From an uncultured Candidatus Nitrosopumilus sp. (GTDB lineage Archaea; Thermoproteota; Nitrososphaeria; Nitrososphaerales; Nitrosopumilaceae), in NCBI GenBank assembly GCA_951812645.1, contig CATOSM010000001.1:1281560-1345559 (forward strand): a DNA stretch of 64,000 bases, read 5' to 3'. The translations under genes were made by a program, and so were the position numbers. The notes beneath the pieces were generated by a model that saw only the letters and a program-made list of their open reading frames with translations, was not told where the DNA came from and made no database searches. Of the stretch, positions 26,803 through 35,306 are shown piece after piece; within the stretch, counting starts at the first letter, position 1, and each line of letters opens with the position of its first letter.

Positions 26803-28446
26803 CTAGCTGCAGGTTGCAGAATACGTTATGGATTCTGTGACGGTGACATCAGGTCCCGTTGCAACGCCGGTAAGGTCAAGCACAAAGCCGACCAGTGCAG
26901 AATCAGGGGATCCTGAGGCTGGAAGCGTGTTTGATCCGGTAAAGTTGGCAGCGTTAAAGTTGATGCCGGACTGATTAGTGGGGATAGGAGTATAGGATGC
27001 CGAACTGGTGACATCGGTGCCGACCCTGGATACGGCATCAGAAAGGGCAGAGCCGTCAGGCTTTTGCCATCCGGTAGAGGTAAACTTTATTCCCCCAAGA
27101 TCCTGGTTGCCGGCATTTTTGATCTGGTTTTGTACAATGCTGGATGCGGCGCCGTATTTTGCGTCTGCAAAGTCCATGATGTAGGTTCCAAGGGATATGG
27201 AGCACACGTCTGACACGTCAAGGTCTGCAGTTGACTTTTGTACCGTCCCTGTTTTATCAGCTACGAGCACCTTGAGTTCCGGATCATTATAGTAGGGATT
27301 GTAATGTACATCTCCGGATAATATTGTTCTAAAGTCAGGCTCTGCTGTCCCGTAATAGTTGTGCGTTGCAATCAACGGACCTGTTGCCTGATTCATAATA
27401 TAAAAGCCTTTTACATTATCAAAAATATTACGAGTAAACAGGTTTGTCTCGTCAGTCTTTGCTTTTGCATCAGGTGTATCTATATCACATTCTATTGGAC
27501 AATAGACAATGCCGTTATGGCCGCCAGAGATGGTATTGTTACTAACAGTAACATGAGACCTAGGCTGGTCTCCCCATAATATAATAGCTGCTTGAGTATT
27601 TTTATCCTCATTTCCATCAAGGGTAAATAATACATTGTTTGCATCATCTATGTGATTGTCAAGAATTTTTATCTGTTCGGATAATTGAAGTGTAATTCCA
27701 TTTGCAGGAACATTTGATATTGTGTTGTACTGTATCAGAATATTTTTAGCGCCTTTGATGACTAATCCAGCATATGTCGTAGTGTCAATGGTGTTGCCGG
27801 TAATTGTGGAATTATGCAGGCCGGCTTGGCTTGGCTTGTCAGAAACAAAGTACATTGCACTCATCAATTTCTTGGCCTTTTGAGTGACATTCAATCCGGG
27901 TTCGTAAAATGTTCCAATGTTCTTAAACACATTATCTGTTATAGACAGGTCTCGTATTGGTTTATCAGCTGCAGCTAAGGTCCTCACTGCATGGTATCTA
28001 GTGTCTGCAAACGTGTTGTTGTGTATTGTTAGATCAGATACGCCGGGATCCATAAATATTGAATAGTCTCTTGTGACATTCTGAAATGTGATACCCTGTA
28101 TGGTCACATCAGTGGAATTTATCCTAAAAGCAGATGTTCCACTTAATGTCACCTTAGCATTTGCAGATGCATCAGACTCTACTGTCAATGCTTTATTGAC
28201 AAGTAGGTATTCGTTAGAATAAGTTCCAGTTGAGATGGATATGGTATCACCAGCGGTTGCTGCTGTAATTGCAGACCTTATGGTACGGTATGTAGTAGGA
28301 TCATCACAAACTAGTGTGCTACGATCACCATCAGCACATCCTGGATCCACCTTAACTGTGGCAGCATATGCGGAAGGAACCGCAACCAGCATGGCAAGTG
28401 CCGCAATCATAAATATCGTATAGTGTAAGGCGGTGAATTTTCTCAT
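26803..28446 (-). CDS. Secreted right-handed beta-helix surface protein, paralog 2
   Basis: 547 residues. It shares the signal peptide with paralog 1 (IFMIAALAMLVAVPSAYA before ATVKVD), a beta-helix repeat region (about residues 85-370: GNTIDTTTYAGLVIKGAKN, ILIQYNTISNVPANGI), and a C-terminal domain with DVCSISLGTYIMDFADAKYG and a final ESITYSATCS. The gene is GC-richer than its neighbours, flanked by an IS end at 26.63-26.69 kb and repeats upstream. It probably builds part of the cell surface. The relation to paralog 1 is old enough that the repeats differ but the signal peptide is nearly the same at the DNA level. Confidence 0.85.
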   Translation of the reverse strand: MRKFTALHYTIFMIAALAMLVAVPSAYAATVKVDPGCADGDRSTLVCDDPTTYRTIRSAITAATAGDTISISTGTYSNEYLLVNKALTVESDASANAKVTLSGTSAFRINSTDVTIQGITFQNVTRDYSIFMDPGVSDLTIHNNTFADTRYHAVRTLAAADKPIRDLSITDNVFKNIGTFYEPGLNVTQKAKKLMSAMYFVSDKPSQAGLHNSTITGNTIDTTTYAGLVIKGAKNILIQYNTISNVPANGITLQLSEQIKILDNHIDDANNVLFTLDGNEDKNTQAAIILWGDQPRSHVTVSNNTISGGHNGIVYCPIECDIDTPDAKAKTDETNLFTRNIFDNVKGFYIMNQATGPLIATHNYYGTAEPDFRTILSGDVHYNPYYNDPELKVLVADKTGTVQKSTADLDVSDVCSISLGTYIMDFADAKYGAASSIVQNQIKNAGNQDLGGIKFTSTGWQKPDGSALSDAVSRVGTDVTSSASYTPIPTNQSGINFNAANFTGSNTLPASGSPDSALVGFVLDLTGVATGPDVTVTESITYSATCS

Positions 28447-28479
28447 GGAATACCTGTGATCAGTGGGGTTAATAAACTG

Positions 28480-28563
28480 TTGGTTCCGCAGAGGCCGTTT
28501 GTTTTTGGCTCAACTGCGGTGCATTCTGGCCTGATCTGTCCGGGATGCGGGTTTTGTCCCAGG
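28480..28563. repeat. Block shared with beta-helix locus 1, opposite orientation
   Basis: Reading plus: TTCCGCAGAGGCC near 28485-28497 and CTGATCTGTCCGGGATGCGG plus GTTTTGTCCC at 28531-28560. Equivalent pieces upstream of paralog 1 occur only on the other strand relative to the gene (11350-11428), whereas the gene-proximal element (TTAATAAAC, TGATCA, ACCTGT) keeps the same orientation in both. Seen directly by comparison; meaning uncertain. Confidence 0.5.
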
Positions 28564-28650
28564 TATGAAATCGTCTCACATCATTCACGTAGTAATCAAT
28601 GATGTCGTAGTAGGATAGTTTTGTCCCAGGTATGAAATCGTCTCACATCA
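28551..28650. repeat. Two 33-bp direct repeats, 67 bp apart
   Basis: GTTTTGTCCCAGGTATGAAA followed by TCGTCTCACATCA occurs identically at 28551-28583 and 28618-28650. Only two copies, so it is not a CRISPR array; it is best explained as a tandem duplication of about 67 bp in an island border, or a pair of binding sites. The rest of the 480-bp gap 28447-28926 holds the upstream block, GC-rich unassigned sequence to about 28800, and an AT-rich leader to rnz. Confidence 0.8.
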
Positions 28651-28926
28651 GGATGTGCCGTACCATGCCCTACATTGTCAGGCGGTGCAGGATTCCACGC
28701 TGCATGCATTGTGAATCTCTCGGTTCTTGAAATTTCATGAGAGTGTATTGTGTTTGGCGATGAACAGATCCCAGACGGTCATCGGAAACTGCCCGAATGG
28801 TCGCTGCCTAAAAAGAAAAAAATAGCAGTAATATACAAAAAAGAATTAGATTTTAATCCAAAATTAAGTGGATTAAAAAATGTCATATCTATAGGCATAA
28901 AAGCTTGATAAGAGAATTCTCATTAA

Positions 28927-29826
28927 ATGAAACTGGTATTCTTAGGTACATCAGCGGCTCAACCCACAGAAAATAGAGGATTATCGTGCATTTGTATTGA
29001 AAGGGAGGGTGAGATCATGATGTTTGATGCAGGAGAGTCAGCTCAAATCTCATTTATGAAATCAGGTTTGGGTTGGAATAAAAAAATGAAATTGTTTGTT
29101 ACACATATGCATGGTGATCATTGTGTAGGGATTTTAGGATTATTACAAACCATGTCCATGCAAAATAGAACGGAATCCTTAGAAATTTTTGGTCCAAGTG
29201 GAATTGAAGAATTCATTGCTGCAAATATTAAAATTTTAAATTTTGGATTATCATTTCCTGTTTTAATAACTACAGTCAAAGAAGGAAAGATATTTGAAAA
29301 TGAAAAATTTTCAATGCATGTTAGCAAAGCAAATCATTCGATAACGGCATTTTCATATTTGTTTATAGAAAAAGATAAGCCGGGAAGATTCAATCGAGAA
29401 GAAGCTAAAAAATTAGGGATTCCGGAAGGAAAATTATGGAGTGAATTACAAAAAGGTAACGAGATTGTTATTGATAAAAAAACTATAAAATCAGAACAGG
29501 TGTTAGGAGAAAAACGTCCAGGGAAAAAAATTGGAATTTCAGGGGATACAATACCTACTCCAGCATTAGAGAAATTTTTTAGTGGATGTGATTATCTTGT
29601 TTTTGATTCAACATTTTTAGATAAAGAAAAACTACGTGCGCAAGAAACTTGTCATTCTACTGCAAAACAGGCTGCAACACTAGCTCACAATGCTCAAGTT
29701 AGGAATTTAATTTTAACGCATTTTTCAGCAAGATATAAAGATGAAATTGAACATCTAAAAGAAGCCCAAGAGATTCATAGTTCGGTTATTACAGCTAGAG
29801 ATCTTTTAGAGATAGAAATTAAGTGA
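28927..29826 (+). CDS. rnz: Ribonuclease Z (tRNA 3' endonuclease)
   Basis: 299 residues of the metallo-beta-lactamase fold. Seen: FLGTSAAQPT at the N-terminus, the zinc motif THMHGDHCVGILG (HxHxDH) near residue 59, GISGDT and LILTHFSARY for the later metal ligands. Removes the 3' trailer of tRNA precursors. It sits two bases before the sirtuin gene and near cca, ThpR and tRNA-Pro, so this region is enriched in tRNA processing. Confidence 0.93.
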   Translation: MKLVFLGTSAAQPTENRGLSCICIEREGEIMMFDAGESAQISFMKSGLGWNKKMKLFVTHMHGDHCVGILGLLQTMSMQNRTESLEIFGPSGIEEFIAANIKILNFGLSFPVLITTVKEGKIFENEKFSMHVSKANHSITAFSYLFIEKDKPGRFNREEAKKLGIPEGKLWSELQKGNEIVIDKKTIKSEQVLGEKRPGKKIGISGDTIPTPALEKFFSGCDYLVFDSTFLDKEKLRAQETCHSTAKQAATLAHNAQVRNLILTHFSARYKDEIEHLKEAQEIHSSVITARDLLEIEIK

Positions 29827-29827
29827 A

Positions 29828-30550
29828 ATGTTTGAGTTAACTAAAGAACAGATTAAAAAATTTGAAAAAATTGTTTTTGTTACGGGTGCTGGAATTTCAC
29901 AAGAGAGTGGAGTACCTACTTTTAGAGGAAACAATGGATTATGGAGGAATTATGATTCAATGAAATTAGCTACAATTGATGCATTTTATGGTAATCCAAA
30001 ATTGGTTTGGGAGTGGTATAATGAAAGAAGGCAGAATATTTTTCAAGCAAAACCAAATGAAGGACATTTAGCTATTGCAGAATTGGAAAATTATGCAGAT
30101 GTAGCCATATTGACTCAAAATATAGACGGATTACATCAAAAATCAGGCAGTAAAAAAGTTCTAGAACTGCATGGAAGCATTATCAAAATAAAATGCACGG
30201 TTTGTGATTTTAAAAATGAGATATTAGAAGAGATTTCTGAAATTCCTCCAAAATGCAATTGTGGAAACATTTTGAGACCAGATGTAGTATGGTTTGGAGA
30301 AGCACTCGATCAAGAAGTCTGGCAAAATGCAGTGATTTTGGCAGGTGAATGTGATTTAATGATAATTGTTGGAACGTCTTTGGTTGTTTCTCCAGCAAAC
30401 ACACTTCCTATATATGCAAAACAAAATAGCGCATACCTAATTGAGATTAATCCTGAAAATACTGAAATGTCACCGCGGATGGACTTGACAATTAAAAATA
30501 CAAGTGCAATATCTTTGCCACAATTAGTTTCAATTTATAAAAAATTATGA
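29828..30550 (+). CDS. cobB: NAD-dependent protein deacylase (Sir2 family)
   Basis: 240 residues of the class U sirtuin type: VTGAGISQESGVPTFRG for NAD binding, TQNIDGLH, catalytic His in ELHGS near residue 115, and zinc Cys pairs at about 123/126 and 143/145 (CTVC; CNCG). Removes acetyl or other acyl groups from lysines (chromatin protein or acetyl-CoA synthetase). Start is one base after the rnz stop, so the pair is an operon. Its last six bases overlap the remains of a gene on the other strand. Confidence 0.93.
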   Translation: MFELTKEQIKKFEKIVFVTGAGISQESGVPTFRGNNGLWRNYDSMKLATIDAFYGNPKLVWEWYNERRQNIFQAKPNEGHLAIAELENYADVAILTQNIDGLHQKSGSKKVLELHGSIIKIKCTVCDFKNEILEEISEIPPKCNCGNILRPDVVWFGEALDQEVWQNAVILAGECDLMIIVGTSLVVSPANTLPIYAKQNSAYLIEINPENTEMSPRMDLTIKNTSAISLPQLVSIYKKL

Positions 30551-31259
30551 TTCTGAAAACATACCATTGATATTGGTATCTGTAGAATCACCAGGATTAA
30601 AAACGGATGATGTTACTGTTCCATAATCTTCATGTTCAACTACCATATCAATAAAACGGGGAATTCCTGTTGAATCATTAATTATAGTTTCAAAATTTGA
30701 AGTAAAAAATGTTCCAGAAAAAAGTTCTTGATGTTCAGTTCTTAAGACAACGTTTACGCTTTTGTTTTCCCACTAGAATCTTCGTAAGATAATAGGATGT
30801 TTTCTTCACTATTTTGCTTTGTGGATAATGATAATGTCTGGTAAACTAAAGGAGTATCCAAAGAAATTGGGGTGGTGGATTTAAAGTTGGGGTATTTTTT
30901 GGATTTAGTCCTCCTGAAAAGATATTGCTGATTGATTCAATAGGATCAAAGGCTGAAACTTCCTCAGAAATAGTTTTTTTAGAAGAATCTTTTACTTCAC
31001 TAATTTCATTTGTAATTTTATTACCTGCTTCACTAATCTCATTTTTTATTGAGTCTGTTGTTTTGTCAACAATTTTATCAGCTGATTCGTCTATTCGCTT
31101 TTCAACAGATTCGGATGCTTTAGAACCGATATTTGACACATTGTCTTTGATTGAATCAATTACAGCCGCAGTAGTAGGAAAGAAAGTATCAATTTCATTT
31201 GAAAATATCATTCCACCTAAAATTATGATACCAGCAATTATGCCTAGCTTGATAAACAT
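30545..31259 (-). pseudogene. Membrane-anchored helical protein with two frameshifts
   Basis: The N-terminal part (30846-31259) encodes a TM anchor (LGIIAGIIILGGMIF) and a long apolipoprotein-like helix (SVEKRIDESADKIVDKTTDS). It ends early at FLWILL. Immediately past the CCCC run near 30870 the frame that continues is SLDTPLVYQTLSLSTKQNSE, and after the AAAA run near 30755 a third frame encodes VNVVLRTEHQELFSG and IPRFIDMVVEHEDYG to a TAA at 30545. So one gene of about 237 codons is split by two indels in homopolymers. Either a pseudogene or sequencing errors. Confidence 0.7.
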
Positions 31260-31342
31260 GACCAGGTATTTTAAAGGATGGATTTTACATCCAAGCTAAA
31301 AAAATAGTCAAAAAAGAGTGAATTTTGTTAAGCTAAGTTTTC

Positions 31343-31741
31343 TTAATTTGCAAAAGCCAGCCAATCAAGAATTCCATCAATATTTGATGAAGTCAGAACT
31401 ACCTTAATTGGACCCAATGGCGATTCTTCAGCCTCATCACAAATGGCTATTTTTTCAACAAATGCAGCTTGTTTATTTAAAAAAAACCATGTTTTATTGT
31501 CTTCTAGATTATTTTCTAGATTTCGCATATAGCTTTTTTGAGATTGTGTTGATGTGATAGCTTCATAAATTTTTTCAAACGATCTTAACTCCAATGATCG
31601 TGCTTTAATTGAAAAACTTTCAAGATTTATTTCTGAAAACGGGAAAATATTTGAAATTGCTTGTTTAACTTTTTCAGGATCTTCTGACAGGTTTACAGGA
31701 CAAATCATTTCAATTTTACAATCAATGTTAGGAATTTTCAT
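31343..31741 (-). CDS. UPF0201-family protein
   Basis: 132 residues. CKIEMICPVNLSEDPEKVKQ at the N-terminus and the end SSNIDGILDWLAF fit the archaeal UPF0201 family (DUF54), thought to bind RNA. It overlaps the upstream UPF0200 kinase-like gene by four bases (ATGA type), which is the conserved archaeal gene order. No catalytic motif. Confidence 0.78.
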   Translation of the reverse strand: MKIPNIDCKIEMICPVNLSEDPEKVKQAISNIFPFSEINLESFSIKARSLELRSFEKIYEAITSTQSQKSYMRNLENNLEDNKTWFFLNKQAAFVEKIAICDEAEESPLGPIKVVLTSSNIDGILDWLAFAN

Positions 31742-32286
31742 TCTAACCAGTTTTGAATGATCCTAAAAGCTTGTTCGGCTAATTCTTCTTTTGATAAATT
31801 GATATTTGAAATTGCATAATCAGATAAAGCAATTGAATTACTTATTCCAACACCAAGTTCACGATTATCTCTTTCTTCAAAATGTTCTTTTGTTTGAGGA
31901 TCATCTGATCTTCCTCTTTTTTGGAGAAAATCAAAACGAGTGTCAGTTGATGCATGAATTGCTAATAATTTAACATTGCCAAATTTTTTTAAAACTTGAA
32001 TTTCATCATTTGATCTTACACCGTCTATTAAAATTACATTTGACGGTGATGATTCGATTTTTGGTTTGACTAATTCTGCAATTGCACCAGGACCATTTTT
32101 TTCTCTAAGTTCTAACATTAATTTTCCTAAATTTTCTCTGGTAGATTCCAAGTTTTGATTTCTAGCTTCTTCTCTTACAGCATTTCCCATATTGATAATT
32201 CCATAACCTTTAGATTTCAAGCCGTCTGCAATGGTAGACTTACCCGCACCGGGCATTCCTGTTAAGCATACAATGAGTTTTGCCAA
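31738..32286 (-). CDS. UPF0200-family nucleoside kinase-like P-loop protein
   Basis: 182 residues with a Walker A loop near the N-terminus (CLTGMPGAGKSTIADGL), a lid with LIDGVRSNDEIQVLKKFG and RGRSDDPQTKEHF, as in dephospho-CoA kinase/adenylate-kinase-like proteins. I set the start at TTG 32286 (MAKLIVCLTG): the longer frame to 32340 covers a promoter (TTTATAATTA near 32333) and adds unconserved residues. It is coupled with UPF0201 downstream and divergent from ThpR. The substrate is unknown. Confidence 0.8.
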   Translation of the reverse strand: MAKLIVCLTGMPGAGKSTIADGLKSKGYGIINMGNAVREEARNQNLESTRENLGKLMLELREKNGPGAIAELVKPKIESSPSNVILIDGVRSNDEIQVLKKFGNVKLLAIHASTDTRFDFLQKRGRSDDPQTKEHFEERDNRELGVGISNSIALSDYAISNINLSKEELAEQAFRIIQNWLE

Positions 32287-32355
32287 TACATACTTGAAAA
32301 AAGGCTGGTCTATGAAGTTACCGGAAATAATTATAAACATAATTCAAGAAATCTT

Positions 32356-32901
32356 ATGATGCGAGTTTTTGTGGCAATTGAAATCGAAAATAGAAAAATT
32401 ATCAAATCTATTGAAAAATTTCAAAATCAAATGGGAATAAACGCTAAACCGGTTGAATCAAAAAATTTGCATTTTACCTTACAGTTCATTGGCGAAATTT
32501 CAGAAGAAACAAGTCAAAATATTGTCAGAGCTCTTCAAAAAATAGAATTTTCAAGTTTTGAAGTAATCCTAAAAGGGATAGGAGTATTTCCAAAGCCGAA
32601 ATTTCCCAGAATTATCTGGATTGGAACTGATGAGAATGGAGCAGATTTGCTTATCGAGCTAGCAGAAAAAGTGAAAAATGCATTAAAACCATTTGGATTT
32701 TCAGCTGATAAGCCATTCAAACCTCATATCACAATATTTAGAATTAAAAAGAAGGTTGGAGATATGTCAGAAGAGATGGAGAATAAAAAAATAATTAATT
32801 TTGGAATTCAAAAAGTATCCAGCATTAAATTGAAAAAAAGTGATCTTGCTTCAAGTGGACCAATTTATTCAGATTTGTTGGAGGTTAAGGCAATTAAATG
32901 A
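32356..32901 (+). CDS. thpR: RNA 2',3'-cyclic phosphodiesterase
   Basis: 181 residues of the 2H phosphodiesterase fold (ThpR/LigT). Both catalytic motifs are present: NLHFTLQFIG (HxT) near residue 37 and KPHITIFRI (HxT) near residue 125. Opens 2',3'-cyclic phosphates of tRNA pieces. Its stop overlaps the CCA enzyme start by four bases, a translational coupling seen in many archaea. Confidence 0.9.
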   Translation: MMRVFVAIEIENRKIIKSIEKFQNQMGINAKPVESKNLHFTLQFIGEISEETSQNIVRALQKIEFSSFEVILKGIGVFPKPKFPRIIWIGTDENGADLLIELAEKVKNALKPFGFSADKPFKPHITIFRIKKKVGDMSEEMENKKIINFGIQKVSSIKLKKSDLASSGPIYSDLLEVKAIK

Positions 32902-34229
32902 AACAAATAATTTCTAAAATTTCCAAGTCCGTAGTTCCTTCAGAAATAATAGAGAAATCAAAAAAAGGGGTTGGAAAAATAGCATTTAGTTTAGTAGAAA
33001 AGGAAATAGAAAAATATCCCGAAGTGGTCGGATTGGAATTTGGAGGATCTTTTGCTAAAGATACATGGTTAACTAATGATTCGGATATAGACATCTTCAT
33101 TAAATTCAAAAAAAACATTACAGAAGAAAAATTTGAAAAAATATCACAGAAAATTGGTTTTAGTGCATTAAAAAAACATTCTCCTTATATAAGATACTCC
33201 CAACATCCGTATGTTGAGGCTAAAATAAAGAATACCAAAGTCAACATAGTACCATGTTATGATGTAAAAGTTGGTGAATGGAAGAGTGCAGCTGATAGAT
33301 CTCCGTTTCATACAAAATTTATGAAAAAATCATTAACATCAAAAATGAAAAATGATGTAAGAGTTCTAAAGTTATTTTTAAAATCAAATGGAATTTATGG
33401 TGCCGAAATTGCTAAACAAGGATTCAGTGGTTATATTTCTGAAGTTTTAATCTTAGAATTCGGCAGCTTTGAAAATTTAATTAAATCTTTTTCAAAAATA
33501 AAAGAAAATCAAACTATTGGAAAAACATCAAAAACATTTGATACCTCAATTGTTGTAATTGATCCAGTTGATAGTAACAGGAATTTAGCTGCTGCAATTT
33601 CAGATGAAAACATTGGAAAGTTTATTTTAATTTCTAGAGCTTTGAAAAATAAACCGAACCTAGAATTTTTCAAGAACAAAAAATCAAGACTGTCAAATAA
33701 ATTTTGGAATAATCTGTTGGTGGTTAAATTTGATTATAAAACAAGAAGTCCAGATATAATTTGGGGACAAATCAAAAGAGCTACATCCACATTATCCACA
33801 CAATTGGAATTAGAAGGATTTACTGTATTGAGAAGCAAATCTCATACGGATCAAGTAAAAGAAGCCTATCTGTTGTTCTTTTTAGAATCTACTAAAATTA
33901 GTGACATATATCAGAAAAAAGGGCCTGAATTTTTTAGGGAAGATAGTACTGAGAGTTTTGTCTCTAAAAATCTCAAAAATGCAGAATTAGTATGGATTGG
34001 AGATGAAAGAAAAATAATTTCACTTGAAAAAAGAAAACATGTTGATGCTGTGAAATTCATGAAAGAATTTTTGCAAAAGAATCTTCATGTAGGCATACCA
34101 AAAGGCCTTCAAAGGGATTTCAAAAAAGGTTTCAAGGTATCAGTAGGAAACAAAAAGCTAAGTAAATCAATTAAAGAGGAAGCATCTGAATTGATTTCAG
34201 TAGATGGCACATTCCTTCATTTCAATTAA
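32898..34229 (+). CDS. cca: CCA-adding tRNA nucleotidyltransferase (class I, archaeal)
   Basis: 443 residues. The active site has GGSFAKDTWL followed by SDIDIFI near residue 54-68, which are the two metal-binding Asp of the archaeal class I CCA enzyme; a later RSPFH and KSNGIYGAE belong to the family. Adds CCA to tRNA 3' ends; the tRNA-Pro at 34966 does lack an encoded CCA. Its 3' end overlaps the kinase-like gene by 26 bp. Confidence 0.93.
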   Translation: MKQIISKISKSVVPSEIIEKSKKGVGKIAFSLVEKEIEKYPEVVGLEFGGSFAKDTWLTNDSDIDIFIKFKKNITEEKFEKISQKIGFSALKKHSPYIRYSQHPYVEAKIKNTKVNIVPCYDVKVGEWKSAADRSPFHTKFMKKSLTSKMKNDVRVLKLFLKSNGIYGAEIAKQGFSGYISEVLILEFGSFENLIKSFSKIKENQTIGKTSKTFDTSIVVIDPVDSNRNLAAAISDENIGKFILISRALKNKPNLEFFKNKKSRLSNKFWNNLLVVKFDYKTRSPDIIWGQIKRATSTLSTQLELEGFTVLRSKSHTDQVKEAYLLFFLESTKISDIYQKKGPEFFREDSTESFVSKNLKNAELVWIGDERKIISLEKRKHVDAVKFMKEFLQKNLHVGIPKGLQRDFKKGFKVSVGNKKLSKSIKEEASELISVDGTFLHFN

Positions 34230-34965
34230 AAAATTTTCAGAAGAGCCATACTCAAACATTTTAGGATATCCAAATGCCACTGGTCGTCAGCTAAAATCAA
34301 GAATCAACGAATTGGAAAAATTAAAAATAAAATCAATCTGTCTTGCAGGTCCTACCACTCTTGGAAATTTAGCAATTTTAGGGAAAGGATATGTTGGTGT
34401 AGTAGTCATTGCAAAAAAAGGTAACAAAGAAGTTGCTTTGAAAATTAGAAGAACTGATTCTCAAAGAAAAAATATGAAAGATGAATCAGTATTACTAAAA
34501 TTAGTTAATTCTGTTAAAGTTGGTCCAAAAATGATTGATGCAAGTAAAAATTTCTTGGTAATGGAATATCTAGAAGGAGAAAAATTTGGTGGTTGGATTG
34601 AAACTCTAAGAGGGACTGGAAGTGCAAAAAAATTAAAATCCGCAATAAAAACGGTATTGGAGGATTGTTTTAGATTAGATCAGATTGGATTTGATCATGG
34701 TGAATTAAGTAATATTTCAAAACATGTTATTGTAGGTAAAACAAAAGCATCATTAATTGATTTTGAAAGTTCTAGTACGCAACGAAGACCATCCAATGTA
34801 ACATCAATTACACAAGCATTTTTTATTGGATCAGGAATTTCTAAAAAAACTCAAAAGATTTTCAAGAGTTCATCTAAGGAAAAAATTATTCAGGCTCTAA
34901 AATCGTACAAACAAGAAAAATCACAAGAGAATTTTGAATGTTTGCTTAAAATTCTTAAGTTATAA
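34204..34965 (+). CDS. Putative serine/threonine protein kinase (RIO/archaeal type)
   Basis: 253 residues. A kinase-like core: GKGYVGVVVIAKK (glycine-rich loop), EVALKIRRTD (catalytic Lys), LVMEYLEGEKF (hinge), FDHGELSNISKHV (catalytic loop; HGEL in place of HRDL or HGDL) and LIDFESSST (DFE for DFG). The pattern is that of archaeal putative Ser/Thr kinases related to RIO and Bud32. The loop Asp is Glu, so activity is uncertain. It overlaps cca, so the two are co-translated. Confidence 0.75.
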   Translation: MAHSFISIKKFSEEPYSNILGYPNATGRQLKSRINELEKLKIKSICLAGPTTLGNLAILGKGYVGVVVIAKKGNKEVALKIRRTDSQRKNMKDESVLLKLVNSVKVGPKMIDASKNFLVMEYLEGEKFGGWIETLRGTGSAKKLKSAIKTVLEDCFRLDQIGFDHGELSNISKHVIVGKTKASLIDFESSSTQRRPSNVTSITQAFFIGSGISKKTQKIFKSSSKEKIIQALKSYKQEKSQENFECLLKILKL

Positions 34966-35039
34966 TGGGAACGGCAGGAATTGAACCTGCGACCACTAGT
35001 CCCCCAGACTAGTATCATACCAAGCTAGACTACGTTCCC
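34966..35039 (-). tRNA. tRNA-Pro (GGG)
   Basis: The minus-strand transcript folds as a full cloverleaf: acceptor GGGAACG/CGTTCCC, D arm GTC/GAT, anticodon stem CTAGT/ACTAG with loop CTGGGGG (anticodon GGG), T arm GCAGG-TTCAATT-CCTGC, and discriminator A. No intron and no encoded CCA. It begins directly after the stop codon of the kinase-like gene (opposite strand), with no spacer. Confidence 0.92.
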
Positions 35040-35095
35040 CCGATTCAAAGGCACAAAATGAAATTATTAAATCGTCCTATCAATGAACAGAATTG

Positions 35096-35305
35096 ATGAA
35101 ACCCTGTAAGATATGTCACAAGATTTCTGCTACAAATGAAGATCATCTGGATTGTGTTCAGAAAAGAAGTATCGAATCAGAAGCTGAAGATTTTAAAAAT
35201 AGTCTTCCAGAAAAACTCAATCTGTCAGATGATAATCAAGAATTGGGTGTTGAAGTTAGAGCAATTTTAGAACATATCTCTAAAGACAAAGATTCTGACG
35301 AATAG
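35096..35305 (+). CDS. Small CxxC protein
   Basis: 69 residues from ATG 35096. The start carries KPCKICHKISATNEDHLDC, a possible zinc knuckle made of Cys, Cys, His and Cys. The remainder is acidic and helical (EVRAILEHISKDKDSDE). Unknown function. Ends one base before the convergent oxidoreductase. Confidence 0.65.
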   Translation: MKPCKICHKISATNEDHLDCVQKRSIESEAEDFKNSLPEKLNLSDDNQELGVEVRAILEHISKDKDSDE

Positions 35306-35306
35306 G

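Noticed and set aside
28551..28650. Possible CRISPR array
   Set aside because: Only two repeats, no array or cas genes in the window.
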